DNA of 64,000 nucleotides from Thermoplasmata archaeon. GTDB taxonomy: Archaea; Thermoplasmatota; Thermoplasmata; Thermoplasmatales; Thermoplasmataceae. A model generated the notes under the pieces. It searched no databases. It worked only from the letters and a program-made list of their open reading frames with translations, and was not told the DNA's origin. Within the stretch, counting starts at the first letter, position 1. Each line of letters begins with the position of its first letter. The DNA lies in the NCBI GenBank assembly GCA_021797735.1, contig JAJZZE010000024.1:62001-126000 (forward strand). Reading direction: 5' to 3'. The position numbers and the translations under genes were made by a program. Below, piece by piece: positions 9,101 to 16,332 of the stretch.

Positions 9101-9920
9101 TGTTGTTAAATGCCTTGAGGAATACCTGTTTAAGCCATTTTTCATAAAATTCATTAGAATTGTACTTTCCAAGTACTCTGTATTTTGTCCATAGCCAGTC
9201 AACAAATTTCGGCTCTTCTAACCAGTCTTTCTTTGATATAAAATAGATAAACATGATTCTGTTCAGGAATTGCAGAGTAAATTCGTGGGATTCTTTGCTC
9301 GAAATCATCTGTCTTTGTAATTCACTTCTCAGCTTGAAGAATACTTCTTTATAACCGTCAAAAAAAGCCTCTGTTACTCTTTCCACGCTGAAGGCTTTTT
9401 TCCACTTTTTCCAGACCTCTCTCCATGTTGTTTTGTTTTCATATCCGAAGTTTGCTAAGGTTTCTATGACACTGTAATAAGCCTTCTTGGTTCTAATATC
9501 CTCTTTATCTACGTTGAGTTTGATCAGCTTAAGTTTATGTTTCCCTGTCTCAACTTTCTCTTTATCTGGGAAGACGAAGGTTATCCCATTATAGTCAGTC
9601 GTGAAAATAAGAAGGTACTGAATGTACTGCTTGTCTAATGTGTTTGTGACAGATCTGATGAAAGATGGGACTAATGTAGTTGTTTCCAAAAGGAAAACAG
9701 GCAATTTATCGTCCAAGTTTAAGACAGAATAGATCTCCTTTATTCTTTCATTATCCTCCTTTTTGAATTCAAATGTTGATTTTCTTCTCTTCGAGGAAAG
9801 GTCTAGTATTGAGCCTTCAGGATATCCGAGAATACTAAAAAGCTCATAAACGCCTTTAGCATCCTCAATTTTAATGATTTGATTATATACATTTTCCCTT
9901 AAAATAATATTATTTTCCAT
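6186..9920 (-). CDS. Eco57I/PglX-type N6-adenine DNA methyltransferase
   Basis: A 1244-residue adenine methylase. Motif I, VVDPACGSGAFLVGML, lies near residue 440 and binds S-adenosylmethionine. Motif IV, NPPY (DIVIGNPPYVRQE), near residue 687, is the catalytic NPPY of N6-adenine enzymes. The long N-terminal region and the C-terminal target-recognition-like region give the size of type IIG enzymes, BREX PglX or DISARM DrmMI. I see no clear PD-(D/E)XK endonuclease motif at the N-terminus, so restriction probably depends on partner genes. It is first in the operon; the start is supported by the ribosome-binding sequence AGAGGT 8-13 nt upstream and a TATA box. It probably marks self DNA for the downstream nuclease-helicase. 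Confidence 0.87.
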   Translation of the reverse strand: MENNIILRENVYNQIIKIEDAKGVYELFSILGYPEGSILDLSSKRRKSTFEFKKEDNERIKEIYSVLNLDDKLPVFLLETTTLVPSFIRSVTNTLDKQYIQYLLIFTTDYNGITFVFPDKEKVETGKHKLKLIKLNVDKEDIRTKKAYYSVIETLANFGYENKTTWREVWKKWKKAFSVERVTEAFFDGYKEVFFKLRSELQRQMISSKESHEFTLQFLNRIMFIYFISKKDWLEEPKFVDWLWTKYRVLGKYNSNEFYEKWLKQVFLKAFNNRANEVKGLPEDVVKVISNAPYLNGGLFRENGLDNLKILITDKIFQEVLEFFESYNFTIKEDMPLESEVAVDPQMIGYVYESLANVAEEIYDRNDLGIFYTPRVEVDFMCRRSLVEYLSKNLSELPKEKFYSLIFDPAEEREKIEDWFTKNEHWRKLEDTLSNLSVVDPACGSGAFLVGMLNVVSDLYRMIYKYIGNSLSDFALKNRVIQYSLYGVDVMPWAIHAAELRLWLQLIVETEFKKEELRQHPLLPNLNLNLRVGDSLVQEIGGISFNLRTNNLKDHLKRKLDDLKQEKRKYFENSPTAKFKSPEEVKEEEIHLFEEIINERVESLTTDIQVFEHNIKIARSQKTLAGEQVIDEKKVNENLLRINTNKEEIEKLRNVKNHLNDPEKKPFVWDIDFAEIFSEKEGFDIVIGNPPYVRQEMISPPNKLKSEVTSEEKKEYKDKLIESVKERFPVLKDVGKRSDYYIYFYFHGLSLLNNNGSFCFITSNSWLDVEYGKVLQEFLCKYVPITAIYDNPKRSFTHADVNTIIALFGAPEAKQRSLGDWFNDVTGGNEKVWPNIKSVAKFIMFKKPFEEVLSSQNLVSIENVKVKEKRKGITDLVKNVVSTNDCRIFPMLQEDLLEDGWEYPENYKNGRFKSGSYEGNKWGGKYLRAPDIFYIIMERGEESIIPLNKLADSILPGCYTGVNDFFYIDDKAIETFKIEEYYVKPIIRNADDVEALNITITPNNYVLAVPSLSKKELILEGHLGLMSYIEWGEKQVTRKRQKTESGIRWSNVETVKHRKYWYSIPEKNLIPAHIFIQYVSNERFYCPYSNFPLASDRAFHRLFEKTDINYKELAAILNSTIQIFFVMLLGRSNLGQGALKFETSDAKKILTLDVERFNSKVKRQLQDLLDALGKRKPQSIFEEVGIDREKPIREQKPNPLPDRAELDNIIFDELGLTQGERKEVYWSVCELVKQRIDKAKSLRD

Positions 9921-9925
9921 TATTA

Positions 9926-9971
9926 AAACCTCTTTTTAAGCTTTACTGATATTATCGTGGCATTATATAAT
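9926..9971 (-). promoter_or_regulatory. Promoter and ribosome-binding site of the island operon
   Basis: On the minus strand, the TATA-like box ATTATATAATG (9961-9971) lies about 41-51 nt before the methylase ATG, and AGAGGT (9928-9933), complementary to the archaeal 16S 3' end, lies 8-13 nt before it. This is the only convincing promoter for the four genes, which are separated by at most 9 nt. Confidence 0.5.
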
Positions 9972-10550
9972 AATATTTGTAGTTCCATTGTGTAGCACGG
10001 GTTAATCTTCTTTTTTATTAGCATGACAAGTTCTAAATTCTACAGGCAATTGATACTCTGAAAAATGTTGATTTGCTGGTGTCTCTAAAAACATACTGTT
10101 TGACGATGAGACTTTATAATACGCTTGTTTTTTAACAACGCTACCAGTATCAACAAATCCCGATCCCAAAGGTTCTTTAACGTTTCGCCTTCTACATCTG
10201 CATAGACATGTTTCATGCGGCTATTACCGAGTTTAATTAGTGAACAGGGACCCGATAGGCGTTCACGCTTTAAAACTCTAAAAATTAGTATTTGCAAGGA
10301 TTTTTTAATAGCTCGTATTCATGAGACCAAATTTCGTGAACATTTACAAATCCTTTGTTTTTCTGATTTTCCATTTAAAAATTGTAGTGTTCATGGTATT
10401 CACGGGATTCTATAGTATAATTAACTAATGGTAGTGTGTGGAATTTCGAAGTTTTTTCACACAGGATCCAATGATATTCCTTTAATTAAATAATTGGATA
10501 GTTTTTATTACCGGAAAAAGATTAATTGAATTAAAATCAATAATAATAGT
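9972..10550. other. Gap with no recognisable gene, right part of the island
   Basis: A gene-poor stretch between the methylase promoter and the integrase fragment. The 70-residue frame at 10085-10297 on the minus strand (LGNSRMKHVYADVEGETLKNLW) may be debris of an element gene, but no family can be assigned. A 7-bp inverted repeat GTTCACG/CGTGAAC lies at 10261 and 10335. I see nothing else. Confidence 0.4.
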
Positions 10551-10907
10551 TTACTTCCTGGTTATTTCATTCCTAAATTTTTCTAAAAATTCAGGCACCT
10601 TCCCATAACGCCATTTGTAAAACCTCTTTAATACACCCTCATAATCTAATATTGTTTTATAAGTGTATTTTTCCCTGAACTTCAAAAACATATTTATTAT
10701 ATCATTCTTTTCAGGATCCAGGAATTTATCCCCAAGGTAATTATATATTACCCTTACCCTTACTAAATAAAAATATATCCTGTGTTCTGTTATTCCAGTA
10801 ATCTTCAATTCATTAATAAAATTAAAAATAATATTTCTTTCCTTCTCAGGAATATGATCATATCTTTTATACTCACTCCTTATATCTCTTTCAATTTGAT
10901 AAATCAT
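10551..10907 (-). pseudogene. Integrase N-terminal (core-binding) domain, catalytic domain missing
   Basis: 118 residues that read like the helical SAM-like core-binding domain of archaeal tyrosine recombinases: an alternating helical pattern with FRNEITRK at the end and the run YTYKTILDYEGVLKRFYKW, where the domain normally leads into the catalytic part. The R-HxxR-Y catalytic domain does not follow: the next 500 bases are AT-rich and noncoding. The gene starts 45 nt inside the right att repeat and points inward, the usual place for an island integrase. It is either truncated or a stand-alone DNA-binding domain. The family assignment rests on pattern and context only. Confidence 0.5.
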
Positions 10908-10951
10908 AATGCTATTATTGACTGTGAGCGTATTAAACTTTTAGGCTTAGT

Positions 10952-11049
10952 CTCTCTCCGCACTATTATAAAGTTTAATGTGTATACTATAAAGATAGAT
11001 AATTACCTCTATTCCTTTATATACTGTTAAAATTCTTTATTAACGGATT
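10952..11049 (+). repeat. Right attachment repeat (attR) of the island
   Basis: 98 bases identical to 409-506, including the last nine bases of the tRNA-Leu acceptor end (CTCTCTCCGC overlaps it) but no complete tRNA. Beyond 11049 the sequence diverges from the left copy, although both flanks still encode fragments ending in similar residues. Repeats and integrase fragment together define the island boundary. Confidence 0.85.
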
Positions 11050-11245
11050 TTTTGGCCTGAATGTATTTTTCTGCATATTTTTGATTATCTTGCCATATTT
11101 TTCAATTTAATATAAATTACTTGTGAAATTAAAGCCGTTCGCAAAATCATAAAAACCTGAAGGATATTGATAATCTTTTTGCTTAATTCCAAGCTCTTCT
11201 TCTAGTTTACGTTGTGTATATATGTTTTCCCATCACTATTAGGAA
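11027..11245 (-). pseudogene. Decayed gene fragments next to attR
   Basis: On the minus strand, a readable stretch TQRKLEEELGIKQKDYQYP continues to GFYDFANGFNFTSNLY and a stop. After further frame changes it is followed by KYGKIIKNMQKN and a terminus KKSVNKEF with its stop at 11027. The second part resembles NGRIIKNMRGN...KESVNKEF of the left copy at 484-720. These are remnants of one gene family, no longer intact. Nothing else is visible up to 11322. Confidence 0.35.
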
Positions 11246-11322
11246 AATTAATATATAGATTATAAGATACCTTACATGTAAAATATTCCATAGAAGGGAA
11301 AATATTTCAATAATATATAGTA

Positions 11323-11613
11323 TTGAAGATAATTGCTAAATTAAGGATGATATTAATGGTATATAAAAGAAAAATTCAGGTTATAGATATTAAAGTGGAT
11401 GAGCCATTAAATGATATAAAATTCGTGCAGATATCGCTTGGATTTAAACTTGATAGTGATAAGCGAGGAGCTCCCCCAATTTTCAAACATAGTATACATA
11501 TTTTCATACCAAAAGAAGAATGGAGATCGCAATATAAAATGTGGGAAGAGTATACATTAAGCATAGATGATTCTGGTAATATTATTATGAAAAAATTAGG
11601 AGATGGGGATTAA
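11323..11613 (+). CDS. Hypothetical protein, first gene of a HicA-like toxin-antitoxin candidate operon
   Basis: A 96-residue protein I do not recognise. It is rich in beta-type segments (IQVIDIKVDEP, FVQISLGFKLD) and ends in a short acidic tail. The true start may be the internal ATG of MVYKRKIQV. Its 3' end overlaps the next gene by 11 nt, and that gene in turn overlaps a HicA-like gene, so the three are probably co-transcribed. In small overlapping operons of this sort the first protein is often an antitoxin or accessory regulator, but that is inference. Confidence 0.6.
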   Translation: MKIIAKLRMILMVYKRKIQVIDIKVDEPLNDIKFVQISLGFKLDSDKRGAPPIFKHSIHIFIPKEEWRSQYKMWEEYTLSIDDSGNIIMKKLGDGD

Positions 11614-11980
11614 AGTGTTTAATAATTCTATAATAGCTGGATCTATAAATATTTCAGATTCAACAACCAGCAATGAAGTTTCCCAAAGTATAACAGATAT
11701 CAGTAGTATTAAAATTGAAGAAATTAAGGTATTTGATAAGATTGTACACTTTAAAAAACCATTAGCATTCAAGGTTAAATGTGATAATTCTATCCTATGT
11801 AATTTTTGTGTAGCGAGCAATTTAATTAACATTTATGAGCACGATTCAAATATTGAAAAATTAAAAGAAAAAATCAAAGAAGATCTGTCAATACAGTGGG
11901 AGGATATAGTAATGGCTGATGATTCTGAATTATTTGAAGATGCAATAAAACTTAAAAAATATCTATTATCATTTATGTGA
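11603..11980 (+). CDS. Hypothetical protein, probable antitoxin partner of the HicA-like gene
   Basis: 125 residues. The N-terminal half is beta-rich; the C-terminal half is helical and acidic (NIEKLKEKIKEDLSIQWEDIV, followed by an ELFEDAIKLKKYL helix). The pattern 'short name-like strand, then helix LKEKIKEDL..W' is common in small proteins encoded directly before HicA/YcfA genes in archaea and bacteria. It has no visible ribbon-helix-helix or HTH motif. The stop overlaps the GTG start of the next gene by 4 nt, a translational coupling typical of antitoxin-toxin pairs. Confidence 0.6.
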   Translation: MGIKVFNNSIIAGSINISDSTTSNEVSQSITDISSIKIEEIKVFDKIVHFKKPLAFKVKCDNSILCNFCVASNLINIYEHDSNIEKLKEKIKEDLSIQWEDIVMADDSELFEDAIKLKKYLLSFM

Positions 11981-12270
11981 TTTTTTTGACAAAAATAAAA
12001 ACAGATAAAATATTAAAAGCTTTGGAGAAGAAAGGCTTCAAGAAAGATTCGAAACGCGATCATATAATATTGAGATTTTATATGGATAATAAAAAAACAG
12101 CAATATTCACCAAAATAAGCCATGGAAAAAGTGAATATGGAGATCCACTATTAAATTATATGAAAAAAGAACTTCATATCTCTAAACCAGAATTAATTAA
12201 CCTTATAAACTGTGTATTAAGCGAGGAAATGTATATTGAATATTTAAAACAAAAAGGATTTTTTAGTTAA
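11977..12270 (+). CDS. HicA-like (YcfA/dsRBD-fold) mRNA interferase candidate
   Basis: 97 residues with the HicA layout: KILKALEKKGFKKDS at the N-terminus, a histidine in KRDHIILRFY where HicA carries its catalytic GSHH-type histidine, then a second histidine in KISHGKSEYGDP and a C-terminal helix HISKPELINLI. HicA toxins cleave mRNA through the histidine on a dsRNA-binding-like fold. The start is GTG overlapping the previous stop; a downstream TTG is an alternative. The family is probable, not certain, because the GSH context is altered to RDH. Confidence 0.65.
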   Translation: MIFLTKIKTDKILKALEKKGFKKDSKRDHIILRFYMDNKKTAIFTKISHGKSEYGDPLLNYMKKELHISKPELINLINCVLSEEMYIEYLKQKGFFS

Positions 12271-12462
12271 AATCCCAATTGAGGGTAGAATTATACCTTT
12301 ACCATTTTTTTCTCTTCAAATTTGACGCACTTTTCGCTTTTTTCTTGGAGTTTTTAGTTAATCACAGTATGGTTGATATTTCTTAACTAAAAGGTCTTTT
12401 AAAAAAGAATAAGAAATTTTAATTATTAGCAATACAATTTAAATTATAATTAAATATAAATT

Positions 12463-12795
12463 ATGCATAGGGTATTCATGGTCATAAATATAATACCTGA
12501 TGATCTAATAGAAATGATTAACAATGAGGATTGCGTAATCATAGATGTAAGGGAAAAATTTGAATATGATTCGGGTCATATAAAAAATTCTATTCTGATA
12601 CCCATGTATGATATTTTTAATGACATGGATCTGGTAAAAAAATATAGCAATAAAAAGATAGTTCTTGTATGCTCATCCGGGAATAGAAGCCATTATACGG
12701 GGGAATTCCTTGAGGAGAACGGTTTAAAGGATATTTATAACCTTTACAATGGAGTTTATGGGTGGGAAATGTATGATAATACGTTAGAGGTGTAA
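12463..12795 (+). CDS. Single-domain rhodanese-like sulfurtransferase
   Basis: A 110-residue protein covering one rhodanese domain. VIIDVREKFEYDSGHIKNS is the CH2A-like signature and VLVCSSGNRSH holds the active-site cysteine with the six-residue loop of sulfur transferases. Rhodaneses carry persulfide sulfur between thiosulfate or protein donors and thiol acceptors in the cytoplasm. The ATG at 12463 is preceded by an AT-rich TATA-like run; an in-frame ATG at 12478 (MVINIIPDD) is an equally plausible start. It is monocistronic and converges on the membrane gene at 12805. Confidence 0.88.
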   Translation: MHRVFMVINIIPDDLIEMINNEDCVIIDVREKFEYDSGHIKNSILIPMYDIFNDMDLVKKYSNKKIVLVCSSGNRSHYTGEFLEENGLKDIYNLYNGVYGWEMYDNTLEV

Positions 12796-12804
12796 TTTAA
12801 TATC

Positions 12805-13623
12805 TCATTGATTATTTACAACACTCTTTTTATCTGTTATGGCTATTATAATAAATACAGCCAGTACCATAACTGCTATTCCTAGAAACTGTAAGAAAAA
12901 TAAATTCATATAATCTATAAATTCAAAGAACAGGTAACCGGCTATTATACCTATTATTACGGAATAGGATGCAATTGTATTATTTTCATTTGAATATGCA
13001 TCCGTATATAACCATAATAACGAAAATATAAGCGATACCATAAAAGCATAAAAAAGTAATGAGTTTACAGGTAATATTATTTTATTTAATGGTAAAAATG
13101 TCTGGTAACCCTTTGTGAATAATGTGTATAATGAGTAATAATCCCCATAGTTAACATAAACCAGTGCGTCTATATAACTTATTGATGCCATTTTCATAAA
13201 TGTTACAGCGGCAATCTGATCCAGTAATATTCCTGTTGATACTATATAATCCGAAATAATATGTGTAAATTTATCCGAGAATATGCCTGATATTATGGCA
13301 ACTATTGCTATGGAAAATATTACTGTTATTAAAAATTTGTAATTTAATGGTATATCCGGTAAAAAATGAAAGTATTTTACAACTATTCGGGAATTTTTAA
13401 ATACTGTTTTTAATGCAAGTAGGGACATTATTAACACAAAAACAGGTAAAAAGTAGGATCCGTAATCTTTAATAAATTTTGATGCTATAACTATTACTGC
13501 AATTATTATTATAAAGTATATATATAAATTTTTTGAGATTACTGGATATATACTGTCAATAATGATGAAATCCGGTAAAAAGATAAGAATGCCTATAAAA
13601 TACAGTACATATTTATTCATCAC
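12805..13623 (-). CDS. Multi-pass membrane protein, last gene of the MoxR-DUF58 operon
   Basis: 272 residues, almost entirely hydrophobic, with about eight predicted membrane helices (for example YVLYFIGILIFLPDFIII at the N-terminus and FLQFLGIAVMVLAVFIII at the C-terminus). I see no catalytic motif and no named family. Its start overlaps the DUF58 gene by 4 nt, so it is translated with the MoxR-DUF58 pair. In comparable loci this position is held by membrane partners of the chaperone system, and a scaffold role at the membrane is the simplest inference. Confidence 0.75.
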   Translation of the reverse strand: MMNKYVLYFIGILIFLPDFIIIDSIYPVISKNLYIYFIIIIAVIVIASKFIKDYGSYFLPVFVLIMSLLALKTVFKNSRIVVKYFHFLPDIPLNYKFLITVIFSIAIVAIISGIFSDKFTHIISDYIVSTGILLDQIAAVTFMKMASISYIDALVYVNYGDYYSLYTLFTKGYQTFLPLNKIILPVNSLLFYAFMVSLIFSLLWLYTDAYSNENNTIASYSVIIGIIAGYLFFEFIDYMNLFFLQFLGIAVMVLAVFIIIAITDKKSVVNNQ

Positions 13624-14912
13624 GATGCACCTATGCTTATACTCCTGTTGTAATTATACTCAAGCATAATTTTTGAAAGCATATTATTGCTATTCATATA
13701 ATTGCACTTTATTCCAGAATTTCTTAAATATTTAACCCTGCTATTTATATTCCTTATCTCTTTTATTCTGAAACTCTTTATCATAACCTCATCAAAATCA
13801 TTTTTTGGCATGTAACTGTAAAAGGATTCGGCATTTATTAAAAACAGTGTTGAGTTAAAGCCTTTTACTGGTTTGTTTATTGTAATATCGGATGCCGTAA
13901 TAATAAATACAAGAAATTTTTTCCTTATTTTTTTATTCAGGCTATCAATGGCGTCGTGTAGGCGGAAATAACCCGATGGCAGTATATTGGCAACTATTTT
14001 TTCCAGTGATTTAACACTTTCACCATTTTTATCGGGTTTCATAAAGTAATCAATTTCACTTGAATATAAATAAAAACCTATATTATCATGATTTTTTAAT
14101 ATGTAATAGGATGCATTTATAACATTTGTTATTAATTTATCATATACCTTGTCCGATGATCCGTAGTTCATTGAACTGCTATAATCTATAAGGAATATTA
14201 CAGTTATCTCCCTCTCTTCTTCCATCTGCTTGATAAATAATGAGTTATTGGATTCATTATACCTGTTCCATGCTATGTATCTCGGATCATCCGTTTCAGT
14301 ATATGGCCTTACACCGTACAGGTTATAGCCCTGTCCCACTTTCTTTGAATAGTGAACACCGTATGTGTATATAAAATTGCTTAACATTTCACTCCTGTTT
14401 GCATTTATTTCATTCAATGATGGTGATATTTTTATTTCCCTTTCATCATAATATGTCTTCTCCATATATGATATTCTGAATAAATCCGATATTGAAACAT
14501 TTATATTCCCAAGAACATATTTCCCGATATATTTTGGTACAGCATCATATTCCCTGGATACAGTTTTATTTGCAGGTATAGTTATTACACCCTTAGATTC
14601 CCCTAATATGTTCAGTGTATCTATAACCTCATCAAAAAATGATAATGAAACCCCATATTTATTATCATTCCTGAAATATATCCTTATCTTAAAGCCCCTA
14701 TTTTTTTTAAATTCCTTTTCATCTATTTCACGGTAAATATTTATCTTTTTCAATGCCTTTGATCCGGCAATATTGAATATAATAACATCAAAAGATATGA
14801 TAAAGAACAGTAATATCATAAATATTATATAATATTTATAACCTAATAATATGGATTCAAGTATGCCATATGAAATTATGGATAAAATCAGGTAACCGGA
14901 TTTTTTTATCAT
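13620..14912 (-). CDS. DUF58 / von Willebrand A-like protein
   Basis: A 430-residue protein with two N-terminal membrane helices, a beta-rich middle region, and the DUF58 core: YTETDDPRYIAWNRYNES followed by a vWA-like segment with the MIDAS motif DYSSSMN and the downstream FLVFIITASD strand. DUF58 proteins act with MoxR AAA+ ATPases, apparently in assembly or metal loading of exported or membrane complexes. The gene overlaps both the MoxR gene (4 nt) and the following membrane gene (4 nt). The MIDAS motif is complete, so metal binding is expected. Confidence 0.87.
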   Translation of the reverse strand: MIKKSGYLILSIISYGILESILLGYKYYIIFMILLFFIISFDVIIFNIAGSKALKKINIYREIDEKEFKKNRGFKIRIYFRNDNKYGVSLSFFDEVIDTLNILGESKGVITIPANKTVSREYDAVPKYIGKYVLGNINVSISDLFRISYMEKTYYDEREIKISPSLNEINANRSEMLSNFIYTYGVHYSKKVGQGYNLYGVRPYTETDDPRYIAWNRYNESNNSLFIKQMEEEREITVIFLIDYSSSMNYGSSDKVYDKLITNVINASYYILKNHDNIGFYLYSSEIDYFMKPDKNGESVKSLEKIVANILPSGYFRLHDAIDSLNKKIRKKFLVFIITASDITINKPVKGFNSTLFLINAESFYSYMPKNDFDEVMIKSFRIKEIRNINSRVKYLRNSGIKCNYMNSNNMLSKIMLEYNYNRSISIGAS

Positions 14913-15865
14913 TGCGGTACCTCTACCGTAGCAATTATTTTATCTATAATACTGTATACAATTTTTTGATAATCAGATTCGTTATCTAAAAGTGCTTCAG
15001 GCCTCAGTATTAATCTGTGATTTAATAGTTCCCTTGACATAAATATTACATCCTCAGGTATAACATAATTTCTACCGCTTATCAGTGCATTTGCCCTTGC
15101 CGCATTTAGATATTTTACCGATGTTCTCGGGCTTGCACCCAGGTATACCATGTCATATTCCCTTGTTTTCCTTATTATATTGACTATATATTCTATTATA
15201 TCATCGGACACATATACATTTTTTATAGTATTTCTGAAATATATTATTTTTTCCCCATCAAGTTTTTCATATTCCATTTTTACATTTTTATATACCGATG
15301 ATAAAATTCTCAGTTCATCATCCATACTGGGATAGCCCAGATAATATCTGAAAAGGAATCTATCCATCAGAGCTTCTGCAAGTGGGAAAGTACCCTCCTG
15401 TTCAATAGGATTCTGCGTTGCAATAACGAAAAATGGATTGGGTAACCTTGTTGTGATTCCATACACAGAAACCTGCTTTTCCTCCATGGCCTCAAGCAAT
15501 GCTGACTGGACCTTGGGCGGTGTCCTGTTTATTTCATCTGCCAGTATTACATTAGCAAATATTGGTCCATGGCGAAACTCCATCTTTTTTGTTTCCATAT
15601 TAAAAACCATATTGCCTGTTATATCAGATGGCAACATATCCGGAGTGAACTGTATTCTATTAAAATCTATACCGAGATGTTTTGAAAACTCTGAGGCAAG
15701 CATTGTTTTTGCCAATCCCGGTACACCCTCCAGTAATATATGATTGCTTGTAAGCAATGATATCATCATAAACCTTACCATTCTCTTTGACCCTATAACC
15801 TTTTTATCGATAGAGTTTTCAATATTTTCTACAGTATTTCTTAGTGTGATTGTTTCTGTTTCCAT
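14909..15865 (-). CDS. MoxR-family AAA+ ATPase
   Basis: 318 residues with the full MoxR set: Walker A EGVPGLAKT near residue 42, Walker B ILADEINRTPPKVQ, sensor 1 ATQNPIEQEGTFPLAEALMDRF, and the C-terminal lid with GASPRTS. MoxR ATPases are chaperones working with vWA proteins. Its 5' end overlaps the 163-residue membrane gene by 25 nt and its 3' end overlaps DUF58 by 4 nt. The assembled target in this operon is plausibly the surface protein encoded first, but that is inference. Confidence 0.93.
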   Translation of the reverse strand: METETITLRNTVENIENSIDKKVIGSKRMVRFMMISLLTSNHILLEGVPGLAKTMLASEFSKHLGIDFNRIQFTPDMLPSDITGNMVFNMETKKMEFRHGPIFANVILADEINRTPPKVQSALLEAMEEKQVSVYGITTRLPNPFFVIATQNPIEQEGTFPLAEALMDRFLFRYYLGYPSMDDELRILSSVYKNVKMEYEKLDGEKIIYFRNTIKNVYVSDDIIEYIVNIIRKTREYDMVYLGASPRTSVKYLNAARANALISGRNYVIPEDVIFMSRELLNHRLILRPEALLDNESDYQKIVYSIIDKIIATVEVPQ

Positions 15866-16332
15866 TCTTTATACACCTCATCATCTATAATATTCATTTT
15901 TATATTTTTTAATTCCTCATAATTGCCTATAAGTTCTTTTAGATACTGATCCCTGAGTTCAACAGCATGTTTCCTGAAGTATTTAATCCCGGTTCTGGCC
16001 TTAATATCATATTTTCTATAATTTTTTATAAGTTTTTTGAAACTTTTAGAAATATATTTGACATCGTATATATCATCCTCCATCGACCTTAAATATCTTT
16101 CATACTCTCCATTTTCTAACATAGTATAATCACCAATAAATTCATTATCCGGTATTTCCAGATTCGCCCTTTTTATTATATTTTCATTGTTTTTATTTTT
16201 AAATTTCCTTGAATGTACCGAAACGATGAGTGTTAGTATGAATAATATAAGTACCGGGTAAAAAAATTTTATCCCTACCCTATAGTCTGTAAATAGTGAA
16301 ATAATTTCAGTTAACGTTATCATCTTGACCAT
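15841..16332 (-). CDS. Small membrane protein of the MoxR operon
   Basis: 163 residues with one strong transmembrane segment near the N-terminus (FFYPVLILFILTLIVSV) followed by a charged, helical cytoplasmic part (KNYRKYDIKARTGIKYFRKHAVELRDQYLKEL region). No family recognised. It overlaps the upstream gene by 26 nt and MoxR by 25 nt, which strongly implies coupled translation. A membrane anchor for the MoxR-DUF58 machinery is a reasonable guess. Confidence 0.7.
   Translation of the reverse strand: MVKMITLTEIISLFTDYRVGIKFFYPVLILFILTLIVSVHSRKFKNKNNENIIKRANLEIPDNEFIGDYTMLENGEYERYLRSMEDDIYDVKYISKSFKKLIKNYRKYDIKARTGIKYFRKHAVELRDQYLKELIGNYEELKNIKMNIIDDEVYKEWKQKQSH

Larger units (their letters stand above)
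409..11049. mobile_element. Integrated defence island flanked by 98-bp direct repeats
   Basis: The segment from the tRNA-Leu 3' end to the second repeat copy behaves as one integrated unit. It has perfect terminal direct repeats, an integrase N-terminal fragment next to the right repeat, decayed DNA at both ends, and a four-gene operon at its core (1362-9920) whose codon use is less AT-biased than the 12.8-20 kb region. The catalytic half of the integrase was not found, so the element probably cannot excise without help. The operon itself shows no frameshift or premature stop, suggesting that it is kept under selection. Confidence 0.75.

Noticed and set aside
1362-9920. Labelling the island operon as DISARM or BREX
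   Set aside because: Methylase, SNF2 and PLD functions recall DISARM, and the methylase recalls PglX, but no DrmA, DrmB, PglZ, BrxC or BrxL gene is present, and the PLD is fused to SNF2.
10085-10297. Possible catalytic part of the integrase
   Set aside because: KHVYADVEG is faintly reminiscent of the end of tyrosine recombinases, but the R...HxxR residues are not present and the frame is short.
10782-11030. 82-residue plus-strand ORF spanning attR
   Set aside because: Antisense to the integrase fragment and running into the repeat; not a coherent protein.
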